DNA from: JAAGZL01 sp050288625 | Lineage (GTDB): Bacteria > Pseudomonadota > Gammaproteobacteria > Chromatiales > Chromatiaceae | NCBI GenBank assembly: GCA_050288625.1 | Contig: JBNKEE010000008.1 | Coordinates: forward strand, 1 to 23,106 | Direction of reading: 5' to 3' | Length of the DNA stretch: 23,106 nt | In this document: piece after piece, positions 1-8,411 of the stretch | Layout: each line of letters begins with the position of its first letter | Position numbering within the stretch: position 1 is the first letter of the stretch | Made by a program: the position numbers and the translations under genes | Notes under the pieces: model-generated | Told to the model about the DNA's origin: nothing | The model's database searches: none | The model's input: the letters and a program-made list of their open reading frames with translations, nothing else

Positions 1-1
1 T

Positions 2-1963
2 GCCAACCGCGGAGAGATCGCCTGCCGGGTCATGCGCACCGCGAGGAAGATGGGCATCAAGACCGTAGCGGTCTACTCCGATGCCGACAAGGATGCCCTG
101 CATGTAAAGATGGCGGACGAGGCGGTACATATCGGTGCCTCACCTTCGGCGGAGAGCTACCTGGTGATGGAACGGATCATCCAGGCCTGCAAGGATACCG
201 GCGCACAGGCGGTACATCCTGGCTATGGTTTTCTCTCTGAGAACTCGATCTTTTGCGAGGCCCTGGAGCAGGAGGGCATCGCCTTCATCGGTCCAGCCAC
301 CTATGCCATCAACAGTATGGGAGATAAGATCACCTCCAAGCTGTTGGCCCAGAAGGCCGGGGTGAATGTGATTCCGGGATATACCGATGTGGTCAAGGAT
401 GCGGAGCAGGCGGTAGAGATAGCCAATGGGATAGGTTATCCGGTTATGCTCAAGGCCTCTGCCGGTGGCGGTGGCAAGGGTATGCGCGTGGCCTGGAACG
501 AGGCGGAGTGCCGCGATGGCTTTGATCGCGCCACCAATGAGGCCCGCTCCAGCTTTGGCGATGAGCGCGTATTCATAGAAAAGTTTATTGAGGAGCCACG
601 TCACATCGAGATCCAGGTGATGGCGGACACCCATGGCAACGTCATCTATCTGGGGGAGCGTGAGTGCTCCATCCAGCGCCGCCATCAGAAGGTGATCGAA
701 GAGGCGCCATCACCATTTCTGGACGAGAAGACCCGCAAGTCGATGGGGGAGCAGGCGGTGAAGCTGGCCAAGGCGGTGGACTATCGCAGTGCCGGTACCG
801 TGGAATTTATTGTAGATGCCAAACGTAATTTCTATTTCCTGGAGATGAACACCAGGCTGCAGGTAGAGCATCCGGTTACCGAGTACATCACCGGCCAGGA
901 TCTGGTGGAGTTGATGATCCGTGTGGCCAATGGGGAGGTGCTGCCGCTGAAGCAGGAGGAGGTAAGGCTTAACGGTTGGGCCGTAGAGGCGCGTGTCTAC
1001 GCTGAGGACCCATTCAGAAATTTTCTGCCTTCCATCGGCCGCCTGGTGCACTACCGCCCTCCCACAGGGGAGAATGTGCGGGTGGATACCGGGGTGTATG
1101 AGGGTGGTGAGGTGTCCATGTTCTACGATCCCATGATCGCCAAGCTGGTGACCTACGGCAAGGACCGTACCAAGGCCATTGCCAGGATGCAGGAGGCCCT
1201 GGATGCCTATTACATCCGCGGCGTACAGCACAACATAAGTTTTCTCAACGCCCTGATGGCCCATCCCAGGTTTATCGAAGGTAGGCTCAGCACCAACTTT
1301 ATCGCTGAGGAGTACCCGGACGGATTTGACGCCAGCTGTGTTCCGCAGGACGACCCGGCCAAGACTATAGTGGTGGCGGCCATGGTTCATCGCAGCTATC
1401 AGGATCGCGCGGCCCACATCAGTGGCCAGATGCCAAGCCTGGAACGGGAGGTGGGCAGTGACTGGGTGGTGATTATCAACGGCGAACAGCACTCGGTCAG
1501 TGCGAGCCCGATGCAGGGTGGCTGTCTGGTGGAGTATGCCGGCAAGAGCTATGAGGTGCTCTCGGATTGGAAACTGGGGCAACCACTGTTCCGTTGCACT
1601 ATCAATGGCAAGGCCGCCTGCTTTCAGGTAGAACGGGACGGAATCTGGATGAATCTGCTGCACATGGGCAATCAGACCAGGGCATTAGTGATGACTCCAA
1701 GGGCTGCCGAGATGCAGGCACTCATGTTGGAGAAGGAGCCACCTGATCTCTCCAGGTATCTGATGTCTCCCATGCCGGGGTTGTTGGTCAAGGTGTCGGT
1801 CGAAGTGGGCGAAGAAGTCAAGGCTGGGACAGAGCTGGCGGTGATCGAGGCCATGAAGATGGAGAACGTACTGCGTGCCCAACAGGATGCCGTGGTGGCG
1901 AAGATAGATGCCCAGGTGGGCGACAGTCTGCGGGTGGACCAGGTGATCATGGAGTTTGAGTGA
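2..1963 (+). CDS. pccA: Propionyl-/acetyl-CoA carboxylase alpha subunit (biotin carboxylase + biotin carrier), 5' partial
   Basis: Carboxylates enzyme-bound biotin using ATP and bicarbonate and carries it to a separate carboxyltransferase (beta) subunit, in the cytoplasm. The reading frame is already open at base 2 (ANRGEIACRV, the normal N-terminus of biotin carboxylases), so only a few codons are missing upstream; the ATG at 32 is internal. Visible motifs: the ATP-grasp glycine loop GGGGKGMRVA, the active-site stretch EMNTRLQVEHPVTE, and a C-terminal biotinyl domain with AMKMEN, whose biotinylated Lys is codon 1856-1858. The region between them fits the BT linker of propionyl-CoA type subunits. 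Substrate assignment to propionyl-CoA is inferred from the adjoining meaB and methylmalonyl-CoA epimerase genes. An acetyl-, geranyl- or methylcrotonyl-CoA carboxylase subunit is the alternative. The stop overlaps the meaB start by 4 bp, so the two are probably co-translated. Confidence 0.9.
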   Translation, partial: ANRGEIACRVMRTARKMGIKTVAVYSDADKDALHVKMADEAVHIGASPSAESYLVMERIIQACKDTGAQAVHPGYGFLSENSIFCEALEQEGIAFIGPATYAINSMGDKITSKLLAQKAGVNVIPGYTDVVKDAEQAVEIANGIGYPVMLKASAGGGGKGMRVAWNEAECRDGFDRATNEARSSFGDERVFIEKFIEEPRHIEIQVMADTHGNVIYLGERECSIQRRHQKVIEEAPSPFLDEKTRKSMGEQAVKLAKAVDYRSAGTVEFIVDAKRNFYFLEMNTRLQVEHPVTEYITGQDLVELMIRVANGEVLPLKQEEVRLNGWAVEARVYAEDPFRNFLPSIGRLVHYRPPTGENVRVDTGVYEGGEVSMFYDPMIAKLVTYGKDRTKAIARMQEALDAYYIRGVQHNISFLNALMAHPRFIEGRLSTNFIAEEYPDGFDASCVPQDDPAKTIVVAAMVHRSYQDRAAHISGQMPSLEREVGSDWVVIINGEQHSVSASPMQGGCLVEYAGKSYEVLSDWKLGQPLFRCTINGKAACFQVERDGIWMNLLHMGNQTRALVMTPRAAEMQALMLEKEPPDLSRYLMSPMPGLLVKVSVEVGEEVKAGTELAVIEAMKMENVLRAQQDAVVAKIDAQVGDSLRVDQVIMEFE

Positions 1964-2949
1964 CAGATACCTCAACACTAACAGCAGAGGTACTGGCGGG
2001 TAACCGCCGCTCCCTGGCGCGTGCCATCACCCTGGTGGAGTCCAGCCGCGAGGATCATCGCGCTGCGGCGGTGCAGATGCTGGAGCAGTTGACGCCAGCC
2101 GCCGGCGACTCTGTCCGGATCGGAATATCCGGTGTCCCTGGGGTGGGAAAGTCCACCTTTATTGAGGCCTTGGGCAACCATGTCGCAGACTTGGGGCACA
2201 GGGTGGCGGTGCTGGCGGTTGACCCTTCATCCGCCATCACCGGCGGTTCCATCCTGGGAGACAAGACCAGGATGGAGACCCTGAGTCAGCGTGAGGACGT
2301 GTTTATCCGCCCCTCTCCGGCAGGTGGCACCCTGGGAGGGGTGACGCGCCGTACCAGGGAGAGCATGCTGATCTGTGAGGCCGCAGGTTTTGATGTTGTG
2401 ATCGTGGAGACGGTGGGGGTGGGGCAATCCGAGACCGCGGTGGCGGATATGACTGACATGTTTCTGCTGATGTTGCTGCCTGGGGGTGGCGATGAGCTGC
2501 AGGGGATCAAACGCGGCATCATGGAGCTGGCGGATATGATCATCGTCAACAAGGCGGACGGTGAGCTGGCTGCTACGGCCCGCCACTCAGCGGCGGATTA
2601 TCTGAGCGCCCTCAAGTTGCTACATCCACGCACTCGTAATTGGCGGGTGCCGGTCAAGACCTGTTCCGCCCTGGAAAAGCAGGGAATAGGAGAGATCTGG
2701 CAGGCGGTGGAAGAGTATCTACAGGTTATTGACACAAGTGGTGAAAAGGCGGAGAGGAGGGCACAGCAGGCCAAGAGCTGGATGTGGTCCGAGATCTCGG
2801 AGAGTCTGATCACCGCCCTGCGGCATGATCCCAAGGCCAATCAGCGCATAGCAGAACTGGAACAGGCGGTGGTGGCAGGTACCACAGCACCTACGCTGGC
2901 GGCGGCTGAGTTGATAAATCTCTTTTTAAGGTCACAGGTGAGTGATTAG
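1960..2949 (+). CDS. meaB: MeaB/ArgK-family G3E GTPase, methylmalonyl-CoA mutase chaperone
   Basis: In this family the GTPase gates delivery of adenosylcobalamin to methylmalonyl-CoA mutase and protects the mutase from inactivation. The 329-residue length is typical. Residues 58-66 form the Walker A loop (GVPGVGKST), VDPSS at 88-92 is a family motif, ETVGVGQSE at 150-158 is the G3/switch II region, and NKAD at 197-200 is the guanine-specificity motif. The start is GTG at 1960, inside the last codons of the upstream carboxylase gene (4-bp GTGA overlap), implying translational coupling. The product was historically called ArgK (lysine/arginine/ornithine transport ATPase); the neighbours favour MeaB. 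No mutase gene is visible here; it may lie upstream of the window. Confidence 0.93.
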   Translation: MTDTSTLTAEVLAGNRRSLARAITLVESSREDHRAAAVQMLEQLTPAAGDSVRIGISGVPGVGKSTFIEALGNHVADLGHRVAVLAVDPSSAITGGSILGDKTRMETLSQREDVFIRPSPAGGTLGGVTRRTRESMLICEAAGFDVVIVETVGVGQSETAVADMTDMFLLMLLPGGGDELQGIKRGIMELADMIIVNKADGELAATARHSAADYLSALKLLHPRTRNWRVPVKTCSALEKQGIGEIWQAVEEYLQVIDTSGEKAERRAQQAKSWMWSEISESLITALRHDPKANQRIAELEQAVVAGTTAPTLAAAELINLFLRSQVSD

Positions 2950-2980
2950 AAGATTGTACAGTTATAGACGATAGATGTTC

Positions 2981-3075
2981 TCCCTCTCCCCTTTGGGGAG
3001 CGGGCTGGGGTGAGGGGGTAATCTAAGAATTATTCAACCCTCACCCTAACCCTCTCCCAATCTTGGGAGAGGGGA
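2981..3075. repeat. REP/BIME-like head-to-head inverted repeat pair
   Basis: Two copies of a GC-rich unit face each other: 2981-3016 (CCCTCTCCC, then a GGGGAG return arm, then GGGGTGAGGG) and, in reverse complement, 3038-3075 (CCCTCACCCTAACCCTCTCCC, then GGGAGAGGGG). Each unit also folds into its own small hairpin. This is the architecture of bacterial interspersed REP pairs. The same unit recurs near 20341-20503. It lies between meaB and the epimerase gene, with the second arm ending about 20 bp before the epimerase ATG, so it could affect mRNA stability or read-through there. Confidence 0.75.
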
Positions 3076-3094
3076 TTTAGGGGGAGATGTTTAT

Positions 3095-3499
3095 ATGATC
3101 GGCAAACTAAACCATATCGCCATCGCAGTACCGGACCTGGAGGCCGCGGCGGCAGTCTATCGTGACACCCTGGGTGCCACTGTCTCTGAACCGCTGGAAC
3201 TGCCGGAACATGGTGTAATAACCGTTTTTGTTGAACTGCCCAATACCAAGATCGAACTGTTGCATCCGCTGGGCGAAGTTTCACCCATCGCCAAGTTTCT
3301 GGAGAGCAACCCAAGCGGTGGTATGCATCATATCTGCTTCGAGGTGGACGATATCGATGCAGCTGCTGCCAAGATGCAGCAGAGCGGTGCTCGGGTGTTG
3401 GGTGACGGTAGTCCCAAAATAGGCGCGCACAACAAGCCGGTGCTGTTTCTCCATCCCAAGGATTTTTGTGGGACCCTGATCGAATTGGAACAGGCATAG
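3095..3499 (+). CDS. mce: Methylmalonyl-CoA epimerase (VOC superfamily)
   Basis: Interconverts (S)- and (R)-methylmalonyl-CoA, connecting propionyl-CoA carboxylase to the B12-dependent mutase. The 134-residue protein has the paired beta-alpha-beta-beta-beta modules of the vicinal oxygen chelate fold. Likely metal ligands can be seen: His7 in LNHIAIAV, a His of the MHHICFEVDD stretch (78/79), and Glu130 in CGTLIELE. The length matches the family. GGAG sits 8 nt upstream of the chosen ATG. It follows carboxylase and meaB on the same strand with a REP-like element between, so it is either the last gene of that operon or expressed from its own promoter. Other VOC enzymes such as glyoxalase I are less likely, given the HHICFEVDD motif and the neighbours. 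Confidence 0.93.
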   Translation: MIGKLNHIAIAVPDLEAAAAVYRDTLGATVSEPLELPEHGVITVFVELPNTKIELLHPLGEVSPIAKFLESNPSGGMHHICFEVDDIDAAAAKMQQSGARVLGDGSPKIGAHNKPVLFLHPKDFCGTLIELEQA

Positions 3500-3511
3500 G
3501 TCCTGGAAATA

Positions 3512-3541
3512 AGAAAGGCAAGTATCTAACCTGCCTTTTCT
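3512..3541. terminator. Candidate bidirectional terminator between convergent genes
   Basis: AAAGGCA at 3514-3520 pairs with TGCCTTT at 3532-3538 around an 11-nt loop. T-rich sequence follows on the plus strand and, reading the other way, on the minus strand. It sits 12 bp after the epimerase stop and 18 bp beyond the stop of the convergent aldolase gene, where a shared terminator is expected. The stem is short, so confidence is moderate. Confidence 0.5.
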
Positions 3542-3559
3542 GCGCGATGCAAATGTTAT

Positions 3560-4519
3560 CTAGACTACATCACTAGTGCTTTCCAGCAAGAAGTCATAAC
3601 AGTTGTGCATGCGTTTTTTGTCGGCACGACACTTCATCGCTGAGCGCGGGTGCTGATTCAGGTGACCGCTTATACCGTATATATCGTTGAAGCCCCATTC
3701 GATTTCTTTGCGCAGGGGTACGAAGTGCTCTTGAATGGCTTTGTAGATCGGGGCTACATTGAACTTGGGATTCTTCAGGAAATTTAGCAGTAGCTCCAGG
3801 TTGCAGTTGCCGGCACCACGTCCGATTCCGTTTATTGTGGCATCCAGCAGGTTCACGCCATCTATGATGGCCTGCTGAGTATTGGCAAAGGCCAGCTGCT
3901 GATTGTTGTGGGCGTGGAATCCTAACTCTTTGTTCGGGCAGTGCTCCTTATATAGCTTTAGATAATCGGTTACCTGCTCTGAATAATAGGCGCCAAAGCT
4001 GTCCACCAGATAGAGGTAGTCTACCTCATCCGCTTTGCTGACCTCCACCAGGGCTTCGATGAGATCTGTGCGGATGGCGGCTGATGGGGCCATGATATTG
4101 ATGGTGGTCTGGTATCCGAGATCCTTACTGCGTTTGGCCAGATCTATACCTTTCTCAGTGTCTGCTACATAACAGGCGGTACGAACCATATCGATCGGGC
4201 TCTGATCGGCCGGTTGCAGTGCTGAGATATCTACGCGTCCCACGTCGAACATTACTGCGATGAGCGGACGGTAGTCGCTTTCGTGTGAGTCGATAATCAT
4301 TTTGAGATCGTCGTCATCACAGAAATTCCATTTTCCATATTTTTCTCTGGTATATTCATCGCTCACTGCCAGTTTTTTGCCTAGCTCAATGATGTCAACC
4401 CCAGAGTCGCAAGCAGCGCGGTAGACGGCCTTTACCAGTTCGTCAGTAAACTGATAATTATTGATTAGACCGCCATCACGAATGGTGCAGTCCAGTACTT
4501 TTAATTCTTCGCGGAACAT
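3560..4519 (-). CDS. DRE-TIM metallolyase-family aldolase (DmpG/HMG-CoA lyase-like)
   Basis: A single TIM-barrel aldolase or acyltransferase-like enzyme of about 319 residues. The N-terminal VLDCTIRDGG stretch (Arg14-Asp15) matches the catalytic RD of the DRE-TIM family, and FHAHNN (His202 and His204) supplies the HxH divalent-metal ligands. NGIGRGAGN further on is the usual loop before the final strands. ATG at 4519 is preferred over the TTG one codon upstream because AAGGGG lies about 10 nt before it. The closest well-known relative is the 4-hydroxy-2-oxovalerate aldolase DmpG, but no partner acylating aldehyde dehydrogenase is adjacent and the C-terminal part is shorter. The true substrate is therefore unknown. 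Similar stand-alone proteins often occur among surface-polysaccharide genes, which would suit the nearby sulfotransferase. The gene stands alone on the minus strand. Confidence 0.75.
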   Translation of the reverse strand: MFREELKVLDCTIRDGGLINNYQFTDELVKAVYRAACDSGVDIIELGKKLAVSDEYTREKYGKWNFCDDDDLKMIIDSHESDYRPLIAVMFDVGRVDISALQPADQSPIDMVRTACYVADTEKGIDLAKRSKDLGYQTTINIMAPSAAIRTDLIEALVEVSKADEVDYLYLVDSFGAYYSEQVTDYLKLYKEHCPNKELGFHAHNNQQLAFANTQQAIIDGVNLLDATINGIGRGAGNCNLELLLNFLKNPKFNVAPIYKAIQEHFVPLRKEIEWGFNDIYGISGHLNQHPRSAMKCRADKKRMHNCYDFLLESTSDVV

Positions 4520-4616
4520 CAAAAAAACCCCTTAAATTTATGGCCCGTAGGTCATCGCAAAAACCAGCAGCCGTATAGGCTATATGCTTAAGAGGAATAG
4601 CGCAAGGAAATAACAC

Positions 4617-4645
4617 TTGATGATTGATGGTAGCCTGTGTAATAT
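4617..4645 (+). promoter_or_regulatory. Sigma-70 promoter of tRNA-fMet
   Basis: TTGATG at 4617-4622 and TAATAT at 4640-4645 are separated by exactly 17 bp, followed by a GC-rich discriminator (CGCCGC). Such a discriminator is typical of stable-RNA promoters under stringent control. Predicted transcription start is about 4652, a few bases before the mature tRNA 5' end at 4658. Confidence 0.75.
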
Positions 4646-4657
4646 ACGCCGCTCAGC

Positions 4658-4827
<170 letters not shown>

Positions 4828-4858
4828 GCCGGAGGCGCGCAGCATGAGCGTAGCGAAT

Positions 4859-4971
4859 AAATCCTGCCCCCGCTACCAAATCAAGAAAAGGCCGCACAGT
4901 GTGCGGTCTTTTTTGTGTCTAGAGAAAACCACAATTTGAACCTACGACATCAAAAAAGCAGGTTCACAAGC
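4859..4971 (+). repeat. 113-bp direct repeat, copy 2 (tRNA-fMet 3' remnant plus terminator)
   Basis: Perfect copy of 4715-4827, containing 20 bp of tRNA 3' end without the rest of a tRNA, a second copy of the terminator (4886-4914) and a second antisense T-arm fragment (4934-4948). The 31 bp between the copies hold a GCGCC-GGA-GGCGC hairpin. Repeating a tRNA 3' end is what tRNA-targeting integrases leave behind, but no integrase gene is in view, and a simple tandem duplication is equally possible. The following 84 bp up to 5055 show no other feature. Confidence 0.9.
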
Positions 4972-5055
4972 TATATATTAACTTCTTGAAAATGTTAGGC
5001 GAATTTGCATTCCTACAAGGATATAATTCACAATGTCTTGCCAAGATAATATAGC

Positions 5056-7107
5056 ATGGTAAGCAAGAAGTGTGAGGGCATGATGAAGCAAGCGCAATCT
5101 AATATCCAGGCATCCCTGCAGAAGGGGATGGTCCATTTTCAGTCTGGACGGCTGAAGCAGGCTGAGCAGATATTCCGTGAGGTGCTTTCAAAGTATCCGA
5201 CTGAAATCAATGCGCTACATCTATTGGGATTAGTGGTATTCCAGCTTGGGCGCACACTTGAGGGGGAAAAATTGTTGCGCAAGGCTATCCGCAAGAATGG
5301 AAAGATAGCCAAACTACACTTTAATCTAGGCAATATGCTGGATATCCAGGGAAAGATCAAAGATGCGCTTTTTTCATATAATGCTGCACTGAAGCTTAAT
5401 CCACTGGATGATATGACCCTGGTAAGTCTGGCTGTAGTGTATGGTAAATTGGGGCGGCTGGAAGATGGGATAACATCCTGCCGTAAGGCTTTGAAGATTA
5501 ATCCTAAAAACCCTAATGCGCTCACCAATCTGGGGCATTTTCTCTGGCGCTTAGGGAATGCACCGGAAGCAATAAAAGCGATGGAGCAGGCGTTAGATAT
5601 ACAGCCAAATCACCCCGAAGCACTATCTAATCTTGGGGTTGTGCTGCTTTCAGAAAAAAAACTTGATCGAGCGGAAGAGGTTCTCCGTCGAGCCCTTGCC
5701 GCAGGTTCTCGTAACCCAGAGGTCCTTGGTAACTTGGCTGGTGTTTTGTCGTCCAAGGGAAAAAATGATGAAGCGTTGAAATTGTGTGAGGATGCAGTTG
5801 AGAGCGCTTCCAACAGTCCTGATGCGCACTACAATCTAGGTAATGTGTTGCAAAAGTTAGATAGATTGCAAGAGGCTATTGCCAGTTATAACAAAGCCAT
5901 TTCGTTAAGACCTGACTGGATGGAGGTGTATGGCATACTGGGTTCTTTGTACGAAAAGACACACGACTTTGATAATGCAAATTCTATTGTCAGCAAAGCG
6001 TTAAGCATCGATCCAAATGACCCTAAGATGCTTCAAACAAAAGCGGTTCTACTGAGGCGTCAGGGAAAAATCAAAGAAGCGATTGAGCTACTTGAATCAG
6101 TAAGCAGTACAGACGATAAGCTTAACGTGATAATAAATTATGAACTTGGGAGATTATTTGATTTAGATCATAACAGTGAACGGGCACTGCATTATTTTTC
6201 GACCGCAAACAAAGGAGCATACGACTCCAGGGAAGATGCTGATGAAATTAAAGAGCAATCCCTAACAATGATTAATCAGCTGAATGAGATGGTTGAATCA
6301 GATGATATGTCTTCACTGCAGAGTACACAGACGCCTGCAGGTATGAATGATCCGGTATTTTTAGTTGGATTTCCACGCTCCGGAACCACGCTCCTGGATC
6401 AGATTTTAAACAGCCACTCAAAGCTACAGGTGATGGAAGAGCAACCAACATTGGATATGGTTAAATCCATGATTGAAGATCTTCCGCAGGGGTATCCAAA
6501 TGCAATGACTAATCTCTCGGAAGAATTTATTAATGAAATGCGGCAAAAATATTTCGAGACGGTAGACTCATGTATTGAGAGAGAACCAAACACTATTCTA
6601 GTAGATAAACTGCCACTAAATTTATTGCACTTACCGTTGATAAGACTGTTGTTTCCACACGCTAAGATTATCCTTGCCATGCGTCACCCTTGTGATGTGG
6701 TTCTCAGTAATTTTATGCAGCATTTCTCTGTAAATATAGCGATGGCAAATTTCTTTACGTTAGAGGACGCTGTATATTTTTATAGTCGTGCTATGTCCCT
6801 ATGTGATAAGTACATCAGTAAACTGAACATTGACTGTCATGTAGCTAAGTATGAGTCTGTGGTTGAAAACTTTGCTGATGAAGTGGGAAGTCTTTTGCGG
6901 TTTCTAAACCTTGAATGGGAAAAAGGTATTGAAAACTACAATACGCGTGCAAAGGAAAGGGTTATCAAGACTCCAAGCTATCAGTCTGTGGTTGAACCGA
7001 TCTATGACCGGGCTAAATATAGGTGGGAGCGATATGCTACGCAGCTAGAGCCATATTGTAATGAGCTTAAGCCTTTTGTTGAGAGATTTGGCTATAGCAT
7101 GCTGTAA
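5056..7107 (+). CDS. TPR-repeat protein with C-terminal sulfotransferase domain
   Basis: Residues about 15-370 are tandem tetratricopeptide repeats (recurring A..Y..AL.LNP patterns). Residues about 430-680 are a PAPS-dependent sulfotransferase domain. GFPRSGTT at 438-445 is the 5'-phosphosulfate-binding loop and MRHPCDVVLSNF from residue 542 is the 3'-phosphate-binding region. Such fusions are common in Proteobacteria and are thought to sulfate proteins, peptides or surface glycans, with the TPR part recruiting the substrate; the actual acceptor is unknown. No signal peptide is seen. The 5056 ATG gives the longest frame, but a GAGGG just before the tandem ATGs at 5080/5083 favours starting at 5083 (674 residues). 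The gene is more AT-rich than its neighbours, which suggests transfer. It stands alone, after the duplicated tRNA end. Confidence 0.88.
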   Translation: MVSKKCEGMMKQAQSNIQASLQKGMVHFQSGRLKQAEQIFREVLSKYPTEINALHLLGLVVFQLGRTLEGEKLLRKAIRKNGKIAKLHFNLGNMLDIQGKIKDALFSYNAALKLNPLDDMTLVSLAVVYGKLGRLEDGITSCRKALKINPKNPNALTNLGHFLWRLGNAPEAIKAMEQALDIQPNHPEALSNLGVVLLSEKKLDRAEEVLRRALAAGSRNPEVLGNLAGVLSSKGKNDEALKLCEDAVESASNSPDAHYNLGNVLQKLDRLQEAIASYNKAISLRPDWMEVYGILGSLYEKTHDFDNANSIVSKALSIDPNDPKMLQTKAVLLRRQGKIKEAIELLESVSSTDDKLNVIINYELGRLFDLDHNSERALHYFSTANKGAYDSREDADEIKEQSLTMINQLNEMVESDDMSSLQSTQTPAGMNDPVFLVGFPRSGTTLLDQILNSHSKLQVMEEQPTLDMVKSMIEDLPQGYPNAMTNLSEEFINEMRQKYFETVDSCIEREPNTILVDKLPLNLLHLPLIRLLFPHAKIILAMRHPCDVVLSNFMQHFSVNIAMANFFTLEDAVYFYSRAMSLCDKYISKLNIDCHVAKYESVVENFADEVGSLLRFLNLEWEKGIENYNTRAKERVIKTPSYQSVVEPIYDRAKYRWERYATQLEPYCNELKPFVERFGYSML

Positions 7108-7150
7108 TGAGTTGTGAAGAAAAATAATGTGTCATGTAAATCAATAAGCT

Positions 7151-8278
7151 CTAATTGGTAATCACAATCCTACTGATTTCACTCGGCGCCAGCACCCGCA
7201 GCGGTGGCCCCCAATAGCCGGTGCCGCGGCTGACGAAGATTTGCTTCCCTTCCTGGAATTCATATAGACCAGCGATATAGGGTTGAGCCAGTTTCACCAA
7301 CAGTCCAAAAGGAAAAATTTGTCCACCGTGGGTATGACCGCTCAACATAAGGTCACAACGTTTATTCTCTACCAGGGAGATAGATCTTGGTTGATGTGAC
7401 AGCACTATGGTTGGTTTGGACTGAATTACACTTTGGTATGCCTGCTCCGCATCAGGCTCTTGTACACCGAAGCGTTTGCCAGTAATGTCATTGAGTCCCA
7501 CTAGGTTGAAGTAGTTATCTCCATTGCCGATACGGACCGCGCTGTTGGTTAGGGGCGTAATGCCTAAAGAACGCACAGACTTCAGGATTGGTTCAACGCC
7601 GTGAAAGTACTCGTGGTTACCGGTCACAAAGTAAGTGGGTGCGATGATGTCTTTCAGCGGTTCTAGGTCATTGCCGATCTCATCAGGCGCGAGGTCATAG
7701 AGATCGCCGGTGATCACTACTATATCCGGTTGCATGGCGTTGGTGCGTGCAACTACCCCTCTCATAAAGTCACGCTTCAGGGTACGTCCGATATGTACAT
7801 CGGTAAGCTGTACGATGGTGAAACCGTTAAAGGGGAATCCCTCTATTCTGACTACCACGTCGTTTACTTTCGGATCCTGGCTGCCCTGGAAAATACCTAT
7901 GCCAATATAGAAAAAGGCAGCGAGAAGCATAGCCGCATCGAAGATCACCTTAATAGTCCGACGACGCTCCTGGTAGAAAGTGACGCGCCGGGATAGGGAT
8001 ACAACCAGATCATAAATCAGTGCTACTACGAACAGCATAAAAGTGGCGCCGATAAGGCTGCTTAACACGATGTAGAGTGCCAGTGATTCTGGAAATAGAC
8101 CGAAGAATACGTCCAGTACGAAGAGGATTTCGCCTGCCATTACCAGGCTCATCAATATGGCGCCTACCTTATGTAGACGTGGTGATAGTTGACGAAAGAA
8201 GCGTCGGTATACATAGAGGTTAGCCAGCGCGAGAACGCTGAGAAAGACTGAGATAAAGATAATACGTCCCGTGGTCAT
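7151..8278 (-). CDS. Membrane-anchored calcineurin-like metallophosphoesterase (YkuE/YaeI type)
   Basis: The N-terminal 135 residues contain about four hydrophobic membrane segments (roughly 4-24, 38-60, 66-92, 112-132). The rest is a calcineurin-like phosphoesterase domain with a full set of dimetal ligands: LTDVHIG (Asp160, His162), TGDLYD (Asp192), GNHE (220-223), LSHQP and SGHTHGGQ. Relatives include YaeI and YkuE, some of which act on UDP-diacylglucosamine or phospholipids at the membrane; the substrate here cannot be told. The catalytic domain position relative to the membrane is probably cytoplasmic after an even number of spans, but this is inference. The gene is transcribed divergently from the hybrid kinase across a 133-bp gap in which I see no clear promoter or operator. 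Confidence 0.88.
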   Translation of the reverse strand: MTTGRIIFISVFLSVLALANLYVYRRFFRQLSPRLHKVGAILMSLVMAGEILFVLDVFFGLFPESLALYIVLSSLIGATFMLFVVALIYDLVVSLSRRVTFYQERRRTIKVIFDAAMLLAAFFYIGIGIFQGSQDPKVNDVVVRIEGFPFNGFTIVQLTDVHIGRTLKRDFMRGVVARTNAMQPDIVVITGDLYDLAPDEIGNDLEPLKDIIAPTYFVTGNHEYFHGVEPILKSVRSLGITPLTNSAVRIGNGDNYFNLVGLNDITGKRFGVQEPDAEQAYQSVIQSKPTIVLSHQPRSISLVENKRCDLMLSGHTHGGQIFPFGLLVKLAQPYIAGLYEFQEGKQIFVSRGTGYWGPPLRVLAPSEISRIVITN

Positions 8279-8411
8279 GGTTGTATAAGAATATGACTAA
8301 CAGATCAGTAGATCAATGATGTCATTTTGTAAAAGTAACATCATAACAAGTTATCGTTGATATTATGGTGCTTGCTTGAAAATACCCTGAAAATGGTCAA
8401 CTCTTTATCTA

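Noticed and set aside
710..1663. Long open frame of 317 codons on the minus strand inside the carboxylase gene
   Set aside because: It is a shadow of the high-GC coding strand; its translation shows no family motif while the plus-strand frame is a clear biotin carboxylase.
2981..3075. CRISPR-like repeat
   Set aside because: The units are inverted rather than direct and there are no regularly spaced unique spacers.
4859..4878. Second tRNA gene after tRNA-fMet
   Set aside because: Only the last 20 bases of the tRNA are present; the acceptor 5' half, D-arm and anticodon arm are missing.
8340..8372. Sigma-54 promoter before the hybrid kinase (TATGGTGCTTGCTTG)
   Set aside because: Only 5 bp separate GG from GC, not the required 10.
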